This document shows positions 22,900 to 34,673 of a stretch of DNA of 64,000 nt, piece by piece. Location: contig NC_088786.1 in assembly GCF_949628265.1 (NCBI RefSeq), forward strand, positions 2,790,001-2,854,000, given 5' to 3'. This DNA is from Cloeon dipterum (taxonomy: Eukaryota > Arthropoda > Insecta > Ephemeroptera > Baetidae). The translations under genes and the position numbers were made by a program. The notes under the pieces were generated by a model that saw only the letters and a program-made list of their open reading frames with translations, was not told where the DNA came from and searched no databases. Numbering within the stretch: position 1 is the stretch's first letter; the number at the start of each line of letters is the position of its first letter.

Positions 22900-24038
22900 A
22901 AAAATGGATATTTATGTTGGATTATTCAATTGCATCACATGTGTGCAAACTCAAAATCCCAGGAGAGATAAGCGGAGTCCTAAAAGTCGATTATTTAGTG
23001 TCCACTTGTCTTGCAGCTAAAAAGATATTATTATCGATTTGTAATCGCAGAACCACATTAAAACAGATTTAATTGCGAACGACAGCAAATAAATCGGTTA
23101 AAACTTTTGCTTGACGCCGATTGGCTGACGCAACGCGCATGTCAGCTGCTCCCGCGTGATTTACTGCACAGTGGGCTGTTGCCAGGCAACCGAGAGAGTT
23201 GCTGACATGCGCGTTGCGTTCAGCCAATCAGCATCAAGTATTTCTTTTAGCAAATAATTTTTGCTGCTTTCTTCCAATCCTCACAATTACATTTTAAATA
23301 ATATGTTTTCGTGATTATAATCAACAGACCAACTCTTTAGCTGTAAAAGTAGACACCTAGCAATTAAATTTACGGGGGCTTTTAAAACAACATTTTTGGA
23401 ATCAATTTACGACTGCCAACTGCACTGAAAATCCTGATTATTTTTGTTAGACTTAGTAATAAACGTGTAGCAGGACAAATAAAATGTGATTTAACTTTTT
23501 AACTTTCAATTTATTTTGTTCCTAAAGTAAAATATCTTTCGCAGATACAGCCAAGAGCAAGCTTATTATCGTGGCATTCACAGAGCTTCATTATATTTTA
23601 AAATCTATCACTGAAACAACCAACTGCTTCCGATTTTTAATCCAATTGTAAACCACATTCAAACTTGTAACATGCAAATTGTGAACTACCAAGGCAACGT
23701 TTTGATAAACTTTGGATTAAGCTCAAGATGGCATTTAGGACTTTTATGCAACCAATCATTTTGAACTTTGAACACTTCTTAAAACTACTATCAATTTAAG
23801 TCCGAGATGCAATCTCTTCCAAATAAGTAGGACCTTTCCTGTGCTTATGCAAAACTCCACTTAAGAACTATTGGCTGACTGATATAATAATAATACATTA
23901 TTAAAATCTCTCAATAAAATTAAGCGTTAAAACTGCGACTGAAGCTTTGGGAAAAATGCATTGAGGGTCGAAGCAACCCATGAAAATACCCACGACCCCT
24001 CCCAACAGTCTAAAAAAATACCATTTCGGCTTCAATGC
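22900..24038. other. Spacer between METTL7 gene 3 and POLR2I
   Basis: There is no gene apart from the 3' ends of the two flanking convergent genes. A compact inverted repeat lies at 23111-23237. Confidence 0.55.
23111..23237. repeat. 127-bp inverted repeat with X-box-like centre
   Basis: The arms at 23111-23146 and 23201-23237 are near-perfect inverted copies (for example CAACGCGCATGTCAGC against GCTGACATGCGCGTTG). The loop contains GTTGCCAGGCAAC at 23178-23190, which matches the RFX-factor X-box form GTNRCC...RGYAAC. It may be a small MITE. Regulatory use is inference only. Confidence 0.7.
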
Positions 24039-24505
24039 CTACTCGGTCCACCTGTTGAGGCACTTGCGGTTGGTGCACACGTAGTACAGCCTCATTTCGT
24101 CCTCAGCCCTCCTGGTTTGCGCCTGGAAGAAGACCGACTCGGTGTGCATGCACTTGGGACAAGGGTGGTCCTCGGTGCGAGGCAGGGTCGGGTCGGACAC
24201 CACGTCCGGGTTGATGTGTTTGATTTCGTCAATGTCGTGCGTCAGCTTGTTGACGTAGATGCAGCTGCGTGCGGCCAGTTGCTTGTACTCGCAGTTGCGG
24301 CAAGCGTACAACAGCACCTGCATGCAAACAGAATTTTAGTAAATGAACCGGCTGCACACGCGGCCATTCTGACCTTGTTTTCCTTGTCCTCTCGCGGGTA
24401 GAGCATGTTGTTGCACTCTGGACAGAAGATGATGCCGACGTACGCCGGCCCGTCGTCTTTGTCGTAGCTGGTGGTGAAACCGGATGTTGACGGTTTCCGA
24501 CTCAT
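24039..24505 (-). CDS. POLR2I: RNA polymerase II subunit RPB9
   Basis: This is a small zinc-ribbon subunit of RNA polymerase II, acting in start-site selection and transcript cleavage in the nucleus (family knowledge). Exons are 24505-24374 and 24317-24039 (phase 0), giving 136 aa, slightly longer than the human 125 because of the N-terminus. Two C4 zinc ribbons are seen: CPEC with CRNC, and CPKC with CTNRKC near the end. The highly conserved [15 protein letters not shown] and [17 protein letters not shown] are present. The gene shares a 513-bp head-to-head region with PGAP2. Confidence 0.97.
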
Positions 24506-25018
24506 TTCCACGAATGAAATCCGACCCACCACGAGTGCAACAAGAGGAACGCCGCTGGAGGTCGGCCGGCGGAACCTGAGCGTTCAAGTGTTCGCGTGCG
24601 TGCGTAGCTTTGAGCTTTGAATCTTCCCGCCAGGAGGTGTCGCAGCACCGGCAGCTGATTTTCACAAGGGGAAAGTAAAGAAAGGAGTTTGAGATTTCAT
24701 ACCGCAATCAGTCGATTTTCCTGAATAATTCCTCGCTTGACAAAGATTTTGCAAAAATTCAATATTAAAAAATAACTTAAAATAAATTTCGATACATAAT
24801 ATCACGTTAGTAGCGAATTCTTGTTAAATACCCTAGCTTCGATGTAAACACCCCAGGCTATTTGTTTACGTTTTGTTTTATCATAATAAATCTTCCTTCG
24901 TTTCCATTCCATTAAAAATGCAGGAGCACATCTGCTGAATCGCAGACTTTCTCCGGCCGTCTTGCCACCACAGCTTCGCATTATGATCAGACAATAATTT
25001 TGAAGAAAGAAGACAAAC
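24506..25018. promoter_or_regulatory. Bidirectional promoter region, POLR2I / PGAP2
   Basis: The start codons of POLR2I (minus) and PGAP2 (plus) are 513 bp apart with nothing else between, so both promoters must lie here or overlap it. No TATA box was called with confidence. The part nearest POLR2I is GC-rich. Confidence 0.6.
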
Positions 25019-25990
25019 ATGATTCCTAATAGGGGATCTTCTCCTTTCTCAAAAATTGGATACTTGCCACTCAACGAAAAGGATGTGGGAAGGGAAAAAT
25101 CACCAAGTATTATTTTCTGTACAGTGCCATTCGAACGCTTGGCTAAAGTCACTGTCGCCTTGCCTCTTGTGGCATTTATTTTTTGCATTGTCTGGTCTAT
25201 ACTATTTAATTTTGACACAACCGTCTCCACGCACTGCAAGGTATGGTGCTGCCACTTTTTTATTATTCAATGACGCATCATAATTTTTTCAGGTTACAAA
25301 TTGGCTACCCTCCATATCTGCCGCAATCGGCAACGAAAGTCCGCAACGAGAAGTCTGGAAATTATTAATTGCACTGCACGCTCCAACGAGGTTCCTTGTA
25401 GTGTGGATGTACATTGAGTACTTTTGGAAGGTGCTCCGAAGCGAAATCCTTTGGCTGGCAGGAATCACTTGCCTTCTGAATGTGATTGAAAATCTGGCCT
25501 TGTTGGGTTTGACGTTCTTCACCTCGGCAGACCACTATCGTAAGCGGTTTTTTTTTGTACCAGAGGTAAAAATTACTGGCAACTAAAAATTTCAGCTATC
25601 CACGAAAAATGCTTCATTACATTCATCGCGACGTCCGAGCTGTACATGTTGCTCAGCAGTTTCCTGCTGTCAAGGAGACGGGCCAGGATAGCCAACAACG
25701 TCGAAAGCAGATCGCTGCGCCTCAAAGTGAAGTTGCTCACAGTGAACGCAGTTTCCTTCATTATCGCTGGCTACTTTTTCGTCCGCCACAACAACTATTG
25801 TGAACCTTACAGTAATCAACTTGATTTTTAAATCAATTTCACCATTCTAATCGACCGCATTGCAGTGTACACCCTCTTCTCGTTTTTCGAGTATATCGTT
25901 GTGATCACGAATATGGGATATCACATGACTGCCTCCTACGATTTGTTTGATCGAGTTCTCCACGTCGGATGCCCCACCCACGTTACTTGA
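25019..25990 (+). CDS. PGAP2: Post-GPI attachment to proteins factor 2
   Basis: This is a Frag1/DRAM/Sfk1-family Golgi membrane protein needed for lipid remodelling of GPI anchors (family knowledge). Exons are 25019-25240, 25293-25539, 25596-25811 and 25866-25990, giving 269 aa. About five to six hydrophobic segments are visible, for example [17 protein letters not shown] and [17 protein letters not shown]. The C-terminal [19 protein letters not shown] is characteristic of the family. Introns are 50-57 bp. It is convergent with FARS2, with 178 bp between stop codons. Confidence 0.93.
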
Positions 25991-26168
25991 CAAAGACAAT
26001 AACAATGCACCGCCAATCAGTGTAAGATGCACTACTTCCTCATCTCTGAGTGATGAATCATATTTTTGTTATATACACTACTTTTGTTACAAAATGAAGG
26101 ACTATATTGAAAAGAACCTGACTTAATTTATTTAAAAAGATCACTTAAGCTTGGTGCTGGTTACAACG

Positions 26169-28427
26169 TTAAACAACTCTTAGTTTGACTCCTAGCAATC
26201 TGGTAGCTTCACTTCCAATGTCTTCGTGAACTCTGTTCACCTCCGTTTTGGTTAACGTCTTCTGCATGTGTCGATACACAATTCTGTAGCAGTGGCTAGT
26301 CAACTTGGTCTTGGGATGGTTGAATTCGTCAATCAAGGTAACCTAGAGCAATTTAAAAATTTATCTTCATCTGGGTGTTTCCATCACTGATTTTATTTCA
26401 ACCTTTTGATTTTAGGGTATGTTATTGTGCTATAGAGGCGTTTGAAAATAGGTCAAATTACTAATTTGGTATATTCTTAAAAAATTATGAAAATATCCAA
26501 GTTGTTGACCATCTAATTAGGCATCTTTTGACACAAAGTTCGATTTTGTAGCTTCATTAGAAATAATTAGAACTTGAGATAATTATTATCAATTTTGCCC
26601 ACTTCGAGAGGCTGATTTTCCCCAGATTCCTCCCTGATTTTCCACAAAAACGGCTCAAGGTTGCAAAAAAAATGCATTTTTTTCAATTTTTACTAGTTTC
26701 TTGCAGTCAATGTTTGCACCTCAGTTTTCAATAATTTTCTAATTATTTGCTCATTACCTTGACTTGAAAAATTATTAGAGACATTTTTGGAGGAAATTGA
26801 GGCTGCAATTTTCAGGAAAAAATCTGCACAGTAGAGAAAATTTTGACCACTCCCACCGCAAAGGTTAGATTTTCACAGGGGAAAATGGAAATATTAATTT
26901 GTTACATTTCATGCACAAGAAATTGGTATAAATCGAGTGGTAAAAACCAGTGGTGAAAAAACAGGGTGGTAAACGTGTTAACATTTTTCCGTTAAACTTG
27001 GTGATTTTGACGCCTCCAACACCAACTGGAAATTGCAAATCTCTGGAGGATATTTAAATTGAAATAAAACTGACCTGCTCAATGACGTCTCCTCCAACTT
27101 GTCTGACAAGATCATAAAAATCATTTGGAGAAAATGCTGTTCCTTCAGGAAGCCAGAAACTCATGTCGTTTGTGCACTGGGGAAATACACTGATGGTCTG
27201 CAAAAGTACAAGACTTGTTAAAAGAGACAATCAGAGAGTTACACACAATTAAATACTTTGTAGGTAACTGCAGAGGTAGGAGTTGCCTTTCTGAATTGAT
27301 TCAAAAAGCCTGTGTCCTGGCTCCAAAAAAGTCTGATGTCAGGGATTTGGTAGAGGCGCATGGCAAGTCTCTCGAGACCGATACCAAAAGCCCAGCCAAC
27401 CTTGTCAGTAATTCCACCTGGAATATCTTCAGTTACACCTCCCATGAAATCCCTTTAAAACTCTTACAATTTGCTAATATTTCCTGCTTCATGACTCCAC
27501 AGCCCAAAAGCTCCAGCCAGTTTCCATTGTAAAGAACCTCCAGTTCAAAAGACGGGTGCGTGAACGGAAAAACCGACTCGACCCATCGGATTTCAGCATC
27601 TGGAGAAACATTTTTTGCAAATTTATTATTTTAAACCTCATATATCATACCTTCACCAAAGAGATTTCTTGCCAGTTTCTCCAGGCAAGCCTTCAGCTCT
27701 GCTTGTAGAAACAAAGCAGTATCTAAAGTATGAACTTCCTGCTTCTCTGCTGTTTTATCTCCATTCTCAAAAAGACTGATTCCAGAAATATCTTCTTGTT
27801 TGTAGATCTAATTAAGTAACCAACTTTATTTTGAATGTTATTAAAATGTTTAATTAAACACACCTCGTGTTTGGAGTACAATCTGGCTGCATCAAGTTGG
27901 TGGAAGACAGGATAGTGACTGGAGTCGATTTCGTCCCTTCGATAAACATCTCCGACGGTCAAATAACTATCAATTCCAGACTTGATTAGCTCTACTTGGT
28001 GGGCAGTTGTGTGAGCTCTGAGCAAGTGGGCTGAGTCGATGTAGTAGCAATCACTTTTTAACCGGCTTATGTGATTTTTTGGGATGAGGAGACTGTCAAA
28101 ATTTTGCTCCACCGTAACCACAGGACTGAGCCGGTCGAAGACTGAAAATATCGGGTTGCCCGTTCTTCCTATGTACTGCGAGTAAAAATGGTTCACGATT
28201 CTATTCTTCAGTAAGCCTAACGGGTGCTTTTCTTGCAAATGAAGATTCCTTCCGATGTGAGACAAAATTTTAGGCGTAACATTGGTCCACTCGTCACGCT
28301 GGTACTTCTTGCCGCACACGTCGATCGTTTCCTTCTCATGTATGGCTACGCTGAATTTCCTCCTTTGGTACTTCACGGGAAATCTTCTCGATATAGAAAA
28401 GCAAGCTAAAAGTCGTTTTTCTAGCAT
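26169..28427 (-). CDS. FARS2: Mitochondrial phenylalanyl-tRNA synthetase
   Basis: This is a class II monomeric synthetase that charges mitochondrial tRNA-Phe. Exons are 28427-27864, 27807-27651, 27599-27468, 27417-27257, 27197-27075 and 26342-26169, giving 436 aa (human 451). A basic N-terminus ([19 protein letters not shown]) fits a mitochondrial targeting signal. The catalytic core shows [30 protein letters not shown] and [16 protein letters not shown]. The last exon encodes the FDX-ACB anticodon-binding domain ([18 protein letters not shown]). ATG 28427 is preferred to the in-frame GTG at 28463. Intron 3 is only 50 bp. A minus-strand AATAAA (plus TTTATT, 26127-26132) follows the stop. Confidence 0.95.
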
Positions 28428-28904
28428 TTTTGCAAAGTGCCCAAAGTGGAAACTGGAAAACACTCAATGCGAATGTTCAAACAGCTGATAATGTTGTGGT
28501 AGAAGAGTAAAAGTGGGCGTTGACAGGGGAGCGAGATCAGGAGTTAAGAGATTGTAGTATTTTAACGTCCTTAATCAATATCAAATTTTAGTTTTAACTG
28601 AAATTTAAAAATTTTGATAATTTTCCTTTTATGGTTTGTAAACAAGTTTCATTAAAATTATGATATTACGGTTGGATTGATAAAATTTATTTTGCTCCTG
28701 ATCCTACACCAGCCTGGTGCTATGACACGAACCACGAACTCTACTGCTTTAATGCTGTTATTCTAAACAAAAATACAAATGGTAGCACCTTAAGCGAAAG
28801 TTAAAACTAGAATAAGATGACAACGGCTTAATGTGCCTTTCCGCAGAAGCTAGTGATTATTGTAGAGAATTTCATCTCTTTAGCTGCAGCTATTTTAATA
28901 CAAA
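28428..28904. promoter_or_regulatory. Bidirectional promoter region, FARS2 / dysbindin
   Basis: There are 477 bp between the divergent start codons of FARS2 and DTNBP1 with no other gene. The region is AT-rich overall. No core motif is certain. Confidence 0.55.
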
Positions 28905-30069
28905 ATGTTCGGGAGCTTGAGAGATAAACTACAAAATGTGCAGGAAGGTATTTCTGCAAGGTTTGTACACATTTTTACTAACAATAATGTACTCCTCAGT
29001 TTTTGTTATTTTTTCATGAATTAATATTGACTTTGCAAGTTAGTAATCTCGTTTACTCAATTGCAGCTTTCGAATTCTATCCGTGAGTGATTCATCTCCT
29101 CGAAAACCAAAGTCGCCGTCTACCCAAAAGGTCAATTTTAATGCTGGTGCTGAACTCTTGGACAAATACCAAACAGACTGGAAAGAGATTCATGACGCAG
29201 CAGAAGATAATGCCAGAAAAGCAGACGTAAGATTAAAAGTAATGAAATCCTAGCTGAACTTGACTGATTGAATATTGTAGCTGGTGGATCAAATGATCGA
29301 CTCGCTGCACCAAAATGTCAAAAAGCAGTGGACTGACATTGGCAATCTGAGTTCTTCTGTAAATGAGGTTCCTCATCTCATTTATAAGGTTCAAGAGCTC
29401 ATTGAGGAAATTAGTGAGTTTTTGTTTTCATGTTGATAAAGGCTTTAATTGAAGAAAACTTATTCAGATACTCTTAAGAATACATGTGAAGAGGTGCAGC
29501 ATTCCCTGTTGGAGTTGGAAGATTTGGTGGAGACTCAGGTCTTGCGTGAAGAGCAACTTGATCACAGATTCCAGCTTGCCATGTACAAAGAGAAAAAACT
29601 TGCCGAATTTGAAGAATTTAGAAGTGTGTATTTATGTTAATTGTTATATTCTTTAACGTTTCTTCTGCAGAAAATTTAGAGAAAGAGCACAGCGAAAAGC
29701 TGAGGAAATACGAGGAACACCAAACGAGCATACTTCATGAGCGACAAGAAGCATTTGGCAAAGTTTTCTCTGAGGAAATGGACGAGTTTAAAAAATCTGG
29801 CCACATTCCTAGTAAGTCGAGAAGAAAAAGACATTAAAATTGGTTAAACTAAAACCAAAACATTGTCAATTTATTTTATGATATAATTTTGCATGATGTT
29901 ATTTTTATTTTTAGAACTAGAAATTCGCGGGCATTTTGATAAAGAAATTTCGCTGGAAGAAGTGGACCTTGAAGCCGACAAGTCTGCCCTTGACGAGTTC
30001 CTCCAAGATGTTGACAATGATAGTGATAGCAACATTGACTTCCAGATCGAGGCAGACTCAACCAAATAG
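28905..30069 (+). CDS. DTNBP1: Dysbindin, BLOC-1 subunit
   Basis: Dysbindin is a coiled-coil subunit of BLOC-1, acting in endosome-lysosome trafficking and presynaptic homeostasis. Exons are 28905-28960, 29067-29226, 29281-29413, 29468-29623, 29671-29811 and 29915-30069, giving 266 aa. The N-terminus MFGSLRDKLQNVQEG is typical. Long heptad-rich helices run from about residue 70 to 210, with many Glu, Lys and Leu. The dysbindin-domain motif KLEIRGHFDKEISLEEVDLE is near the C-terminus, followed by an acidic tail. The stop is 56 bp from that of WBP4 on the other strand. Confidence 0.94.
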
Positions 30070-30112
30070 CTTTTAAAATTCTCTTGTCTTTTCATTGTTA
30101 AAAACAATATAT

Positions 30113-30118
30113 TTTATT
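30113..30118 (-). terminator. WBP4 polyadenylation signal
   Basis: A minus-strand AATAAA (plus TTTATT) lies 8-13 bases past the WBP4 stop, inside the 56-bp gap to the dysbindin stop. The WBP4 transcript must therefore end close to or within the dysbindin 3' region. Confidence 0.6.
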
Positions 30119-30125
30119 CAAAAGC

Positions 30126-32289
30126 CTAATCATCGTCGTCGTCTTTTCGCTGCCGACCTCTAAAATTCTGAATTTTTCTCTTCTTGAACGCCACCGGTTC
30201 TGAACTGCAACCTGGGCCTGGAGCTAAGGATTTGACCACCTTTTCCTTAAACTTTATCTCGGGCATCTCTTCTTCAGTGAAAACAGGCAAAACGGGTTGT
30301 ACTCTGTTGTTCTTGGGAAGTTGAAGGTCCACATGCTCACTAATCAAAATTATTACCAAAACGCGACTTTAAAATTTTAAAATATCAATACCTTTCTTCG
30401 GCTGATTTTACCTCTGTCCACGCTCCAAAAGGAGTTGGCTTATCACACTCTGGCAGTGGATTCTTCAGAGGATTTTTCATAATTTGCCACTGCTCCTCCC
30501 TAGTTTTTTGTTTCTCTTCTTCTTCCTTTCGATTGCGCTCTTGCAACTCCAAAGAGACAAACCCATCTGCAGGTTTGTCATACGTTGTGGCTGCAACGAA
30601 AATTTAAGAATTTTGAGTTTGCAAGTAAAACAGAACCCACCTTTAGTGATGACGTTCCAATAGTAAGAAACATCGTCCTTATCTTTGGCTTCGTACCACT
30701 TGGGAAGTTTCTTTTGAAACCGGAAGTTTTTAGGGCGGAGTCGCTGCGTGCCCAGAACCTCGGTGGAAGTGGCGCCTGGCCCCAGTTTGACGACTGGTGT
30801 GTAACTAGAACCAGCAGCTTCAGCCGCTCTCTTTGCGGCTGCCTCTTTCGCATCCCTTTCTGCCTGGATCTGCATTGCCTTCATTTCCGCCTGACAAAAA
30901 ATAACCGTAAAGAGCCACAAAAACGAGATTTTGGTAGAATTCAAATAAAGGCGAACCCCTCTTGGCATGGATATTCAGATCTTGATGAAACTTTCTGGAG
31001 GTGCTGCCCAACTGGGCCTAAGTGTTGAAGGCTAAAATATTTTGTTGATATTCCATGAAATGCTTATTTTACAAAGGGTCAGGAAATTTTTCGCAAAAAT
31101 CAAGTTATTCAAACGGTCGTAACATGTCTTCTGGTTGAAATAAATCGAATTTTTTGAGTCTTAAATTTAGTTCATGACATGCTGAGCAATTTGTGATCAT
31201 TGAGGAACTTGGAGGTCAAAGGTCAAGGTCACAAAACGTGATTGTTAAGTTAAAAAATCACATATCAGAAACAAAATTTTTTAAGTTTCAATGTGCCCCA
31301 TTTAATGGAGAAAATATCACATTAAAAATGGGGACACAGCCAATTTTCTTTTTAATTATATTCAGACTCTCAATCAGTTAAAAAAACGTTATTTTCTGAA
31401 ACAAATTTGCCTAATTTTTCCCAGTTTTCAAGTGGATTTGATATTAGCGTGATTCATCGTGACTAATAATTACGAATTTTCAGAAGTAGCACCTGTGGGT
31501 TGGCACTAATCCCCTACATCCGGGGGTGGCTTTTCGGGCTTTGTAATTTATTATACTCAAAACACAAATTTCTTGGAGACGTTTCATGTTTTCACTTACT
31601 TTTCCTGCACAACAACGTTTATTAACATTGCAAACATTTTACTTTTTGTCTTAGTGGGAAACTAAAAGAGTTGATTGACCTCTACTGTGGACATTTTTGC
31701 ACTTATTTTTACCCCCTTGTACAAAAGGCATTACTTTGAATTTAAACTTAATATTTTAGGATTATTCCATAAAATTTCATCAAGATCCATGTCATATTTG
31801 GAGCCTATTTTTTGATCAAATTGAGTTAAAAAAATTACTTTACCTGCTCTTTGATCTTTTGCTTGGCCTCAGCTTGCAGTTCAGCTTGGGTCTTGACTGT
31901 GGGCATGGCGGAAGGTCCTGCTTCCCCTTCTGGTGCGTAGCCTTCAGGTAGTTCGACAAACTGGGAAGAATAGTCCGATTTGAGGTAGACGTCGTTCATG
32001 TACGATTTCATGGCATTCTGCTCCATGATCTTCAACTGTCTGGCTTCATAGTCTTTCGCCTTTTGGTCCTTCTGACTCTTTCTGCCGACGTCCTTAATCT
32101 TCTTTTCCACATTTCCAATGTGTCTTTTTCCTCTCTCGTGAAAATCAATGCTCTGAAAAGACAATAATTTCGCTTCTTGCTATTTGAGTTGAAATAAAAA
32201 CTTGAACGTCACTTACAGCTCTGTTATTGGCAATCCAGCATTTGCAGAAGTCGCAGAACTTCTTTTCGGTCGATTTCCAATATTCAGTC
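30126..32289 (-). CDS. WBP4: WW domain-binding protein 4 (spliceosomal FBP21)
   Basis: This is a spliceosome-associated protein. Exons are 32289-32217, 32152-31844, 30890-30641, 30590-30392 and 30339-30126, giving 348 aa with a two-base start (AT) supplied by an upstream exon. A matrin/U1-type zinc finger (FCDFCKCWIANNRA, then FHERGKRH) opens the chain. A WW-like segment (PKWYEAKDKDDVSYYWN, then TTYDKP) follows, in which the second Trp is replaced by Tyr; human WBP4 has two WW domains. The C-terminus, FKEKVVKSLAPG...FKKRKIQNFRGRQ, matches the family. The first exon begins in phase G|ACT, so the initiator codon is split by an intron. Plausible AT|GTATTG and AT|GTATCA donors lie at 32548 and about 32580. 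Confidence 0.9.
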
Positions 32290-32619
32290 CTGAAAACAAA
32301 ATAATGGTGTTAGCATGCGGCGAGCCAAAGTAAACAAAGTATCCCCTCACCTCACCAATCTTGCAAGCTTAAATCTATTTTTGTTTCTTTCTCTTGGCCT
32401 TATTGTGTTCTGTCATATTATAATAATTTAGATTCAGAAAGAAAATGTCGGGAAGCACGCAAGGGGCATGGAAATAAAAATGCATCTGATTTATTCGTTT
32501 TAACAACAACATCAACAATAGTATGTATTGTTCTGGAGGTACAATACATTAGGCACGGTAGCATCTCACGGAGCTGATACATTGCCATGTGATTGTAGCG
32601 GAATAAGTACAATAATTAT

Positions 32620-34673
32620 TGTAATAAGAACCGACTCGGCGAGTAGTCGCTTATTTAACACATTAACATGCTACGCAATTTTTCGAATACACGTGAAAAC
32701 AATGGTGCAAGCGGTTTACGAAACGACTTTTCTATCTTTTTGTTATTCCGACTCTCCAACTAGAATATATAAAGGACGGCATGCCTTCTTGATAAAGCAA
32801 TTTGAAATTTAAGACTCAATTGAGCTTTGTTTCAATTTTCGTCGTTAACTTTGTCTACGCCCATGGCAAATAGCTAATAGTACAACCTAATTCGCTACCA
32901 ATTTGACCACAATCTTTGTGACGCTGGCAACACGCATCAAAAGGCACGCGGTACAAATTTATTGATCTAGGATCAGTCGGTCCACTAAAATCTGTCTACC
33001 TCCGTAAAAATTAAATGAGCATTTTCCTCCTTCGTATTCATTTGATTCGATCAAGAACGAGAAAAAACTAGTGCGTCAACAAAGCTAGCAAAAATCTCAA
33101 AGTTCTACAGTGGGCGTCTTTTCCGCAGCGGATGCGAAACAGAATGTGTCCAAATGAGATTCAGCCGCCACATCTCTTGGCCGGCCGTTTAAATATTATG
33201 GCAATTCGGAGATGTTCTCCCAGATTGTTTATTTTCCGAGTAGAACAAAACGTCTCTGCCTTATGTATGCATTGAGTGTTTGTAAAACATCACAGCCATA
33301 TAATACAGCACTCAGCATTCTACTAAAATAGAACTAAGTAAAATTGCGCCTCAGCCGACTGTTCTATCCCTTTGACAAAAGAAAGTCAGAAAATCTGCAA
33401 ATGACCCACTTTGAGAGGGTTGAACATTTTTCAACAATTAACTGTCAGAGTATAGAGCATATAAGTATTCATGCTTGGAACACCGCGATTTGGAATCAAA
33501 GTGTCACTTTGTGATGTGACTCTGTGATCATTCCTCTTCAAAGTTATAAGAAGGATAAACAAGGTAAAATTCCTCTTTCAACAGCTAGAATATCTAACAA
33601 CGAGAAGAGTATGCGAAATAAAACTTTGTGAACAGAACAGCCCTGAAAAAAGAAAGTAACTAATGCGAGAAAAGAGAACTAAAACTTTGTTTGACTAATT
33701 ATGCGATCAGATTTGCGATTGATACTTTAATGTCCAGTATCATCAACAACTTAAAATAAAAGAAAGCTCAAAGTAGAACTACTGGAACTTCATTTATGGC
33801 AGTGCCAATCGATTGCTGAGGGTCGAATAAGGTTAGGTGGCCGAAACGCACCAAAAACCTTTACTTTGGCGGTTTTTGGTTTTGAACGCCGGCGACCAAT
33901 CAGAGAAGAGACCGTAGTTTAAGATCGATAAGGCAGCGTCACAGCGAGAACCAGCGGAGGCGAATGAAGCGACAAGCTTTTTTCGCTTCTGCTGGCTGTC
34001 ACTGTGGCGCTGCTGTCTCGATCTAGTCAATCAAAGAGGTCTGCCGCCGTTCAGAAAAATATTAAATAATAATAAAATAAAAAAATTAACGGTTATGTTT
34101 TCGACGATTTTCGACCGAGTGCTTGGCCGCCTTCCTTATTCAACCCTCTGGAATCGATTGGCACAATAAAAAAATGAAACTCCAGTGCTAATTTAACAAT
34201 AAAAATATAATAAAACAAATAAAAATAAATTAAAATATACGAGAGAGTTGAAATAAAATAACATTCAAACATAAAAAGAACAACAACTAACAAACGTGAA
34301 ACCAGCTAAAATGTCAACGAAAATGAGAATAACTTAGAGTCACTTTGATACGTCAACAATAATACACAGACTTTGGAACATTAACTCTGAAAAATTGATC
34401 GACTACACTGTAAGAGGCAGAATATGAGGAATGACATTACATGGAATATACAAATATAATATCAAGGGAGACAAAATAGTGGTCACTTTGTACAGGAATC
34501 GAGGAGTACTTTAAACCTAAATGTAAAATTTATACCCAAAATCGAAGTATAATAATGAGATTCATCAACATAGAGAAAAATATCGTAATGAACACCATCT
34601 TCGAACAACATGGAAAGAATCTGAGAACTTTTATCTGATCGGTAAAATGACTGGTCAGCCGAGCCAGCGGGAC
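32620..34673. other. Spacer between WBP4 and CAMKMT
   Basis: No gene was recognised. The spacer is AT-rich and carries one family A MITE (33781-34189). Weak candidates for the WBP4 first exon lie at its left edge. Confidence 0.55.
33781..34189. repeat. Fold-back MITE family A, copy 2
   Basis: The left end GGCAGTGCCAATCGATTGCT and the right end GGAATCGATTGGCAC are inverted copies. The inner pair GACAGCAGCGCCACAGTGAC / GTCACTGTGGCGCTGCTGTC is partly preserved, so the whole element can fold back. Confidence 0.75.

Noticed and set aside
28428-28463. Longer FARS2 N-terminus from the open frame at 28463
   Set aside because: The codon there is GTG directly after a stop; the ATG at 28427 gives a typical mitochondrial presequence.
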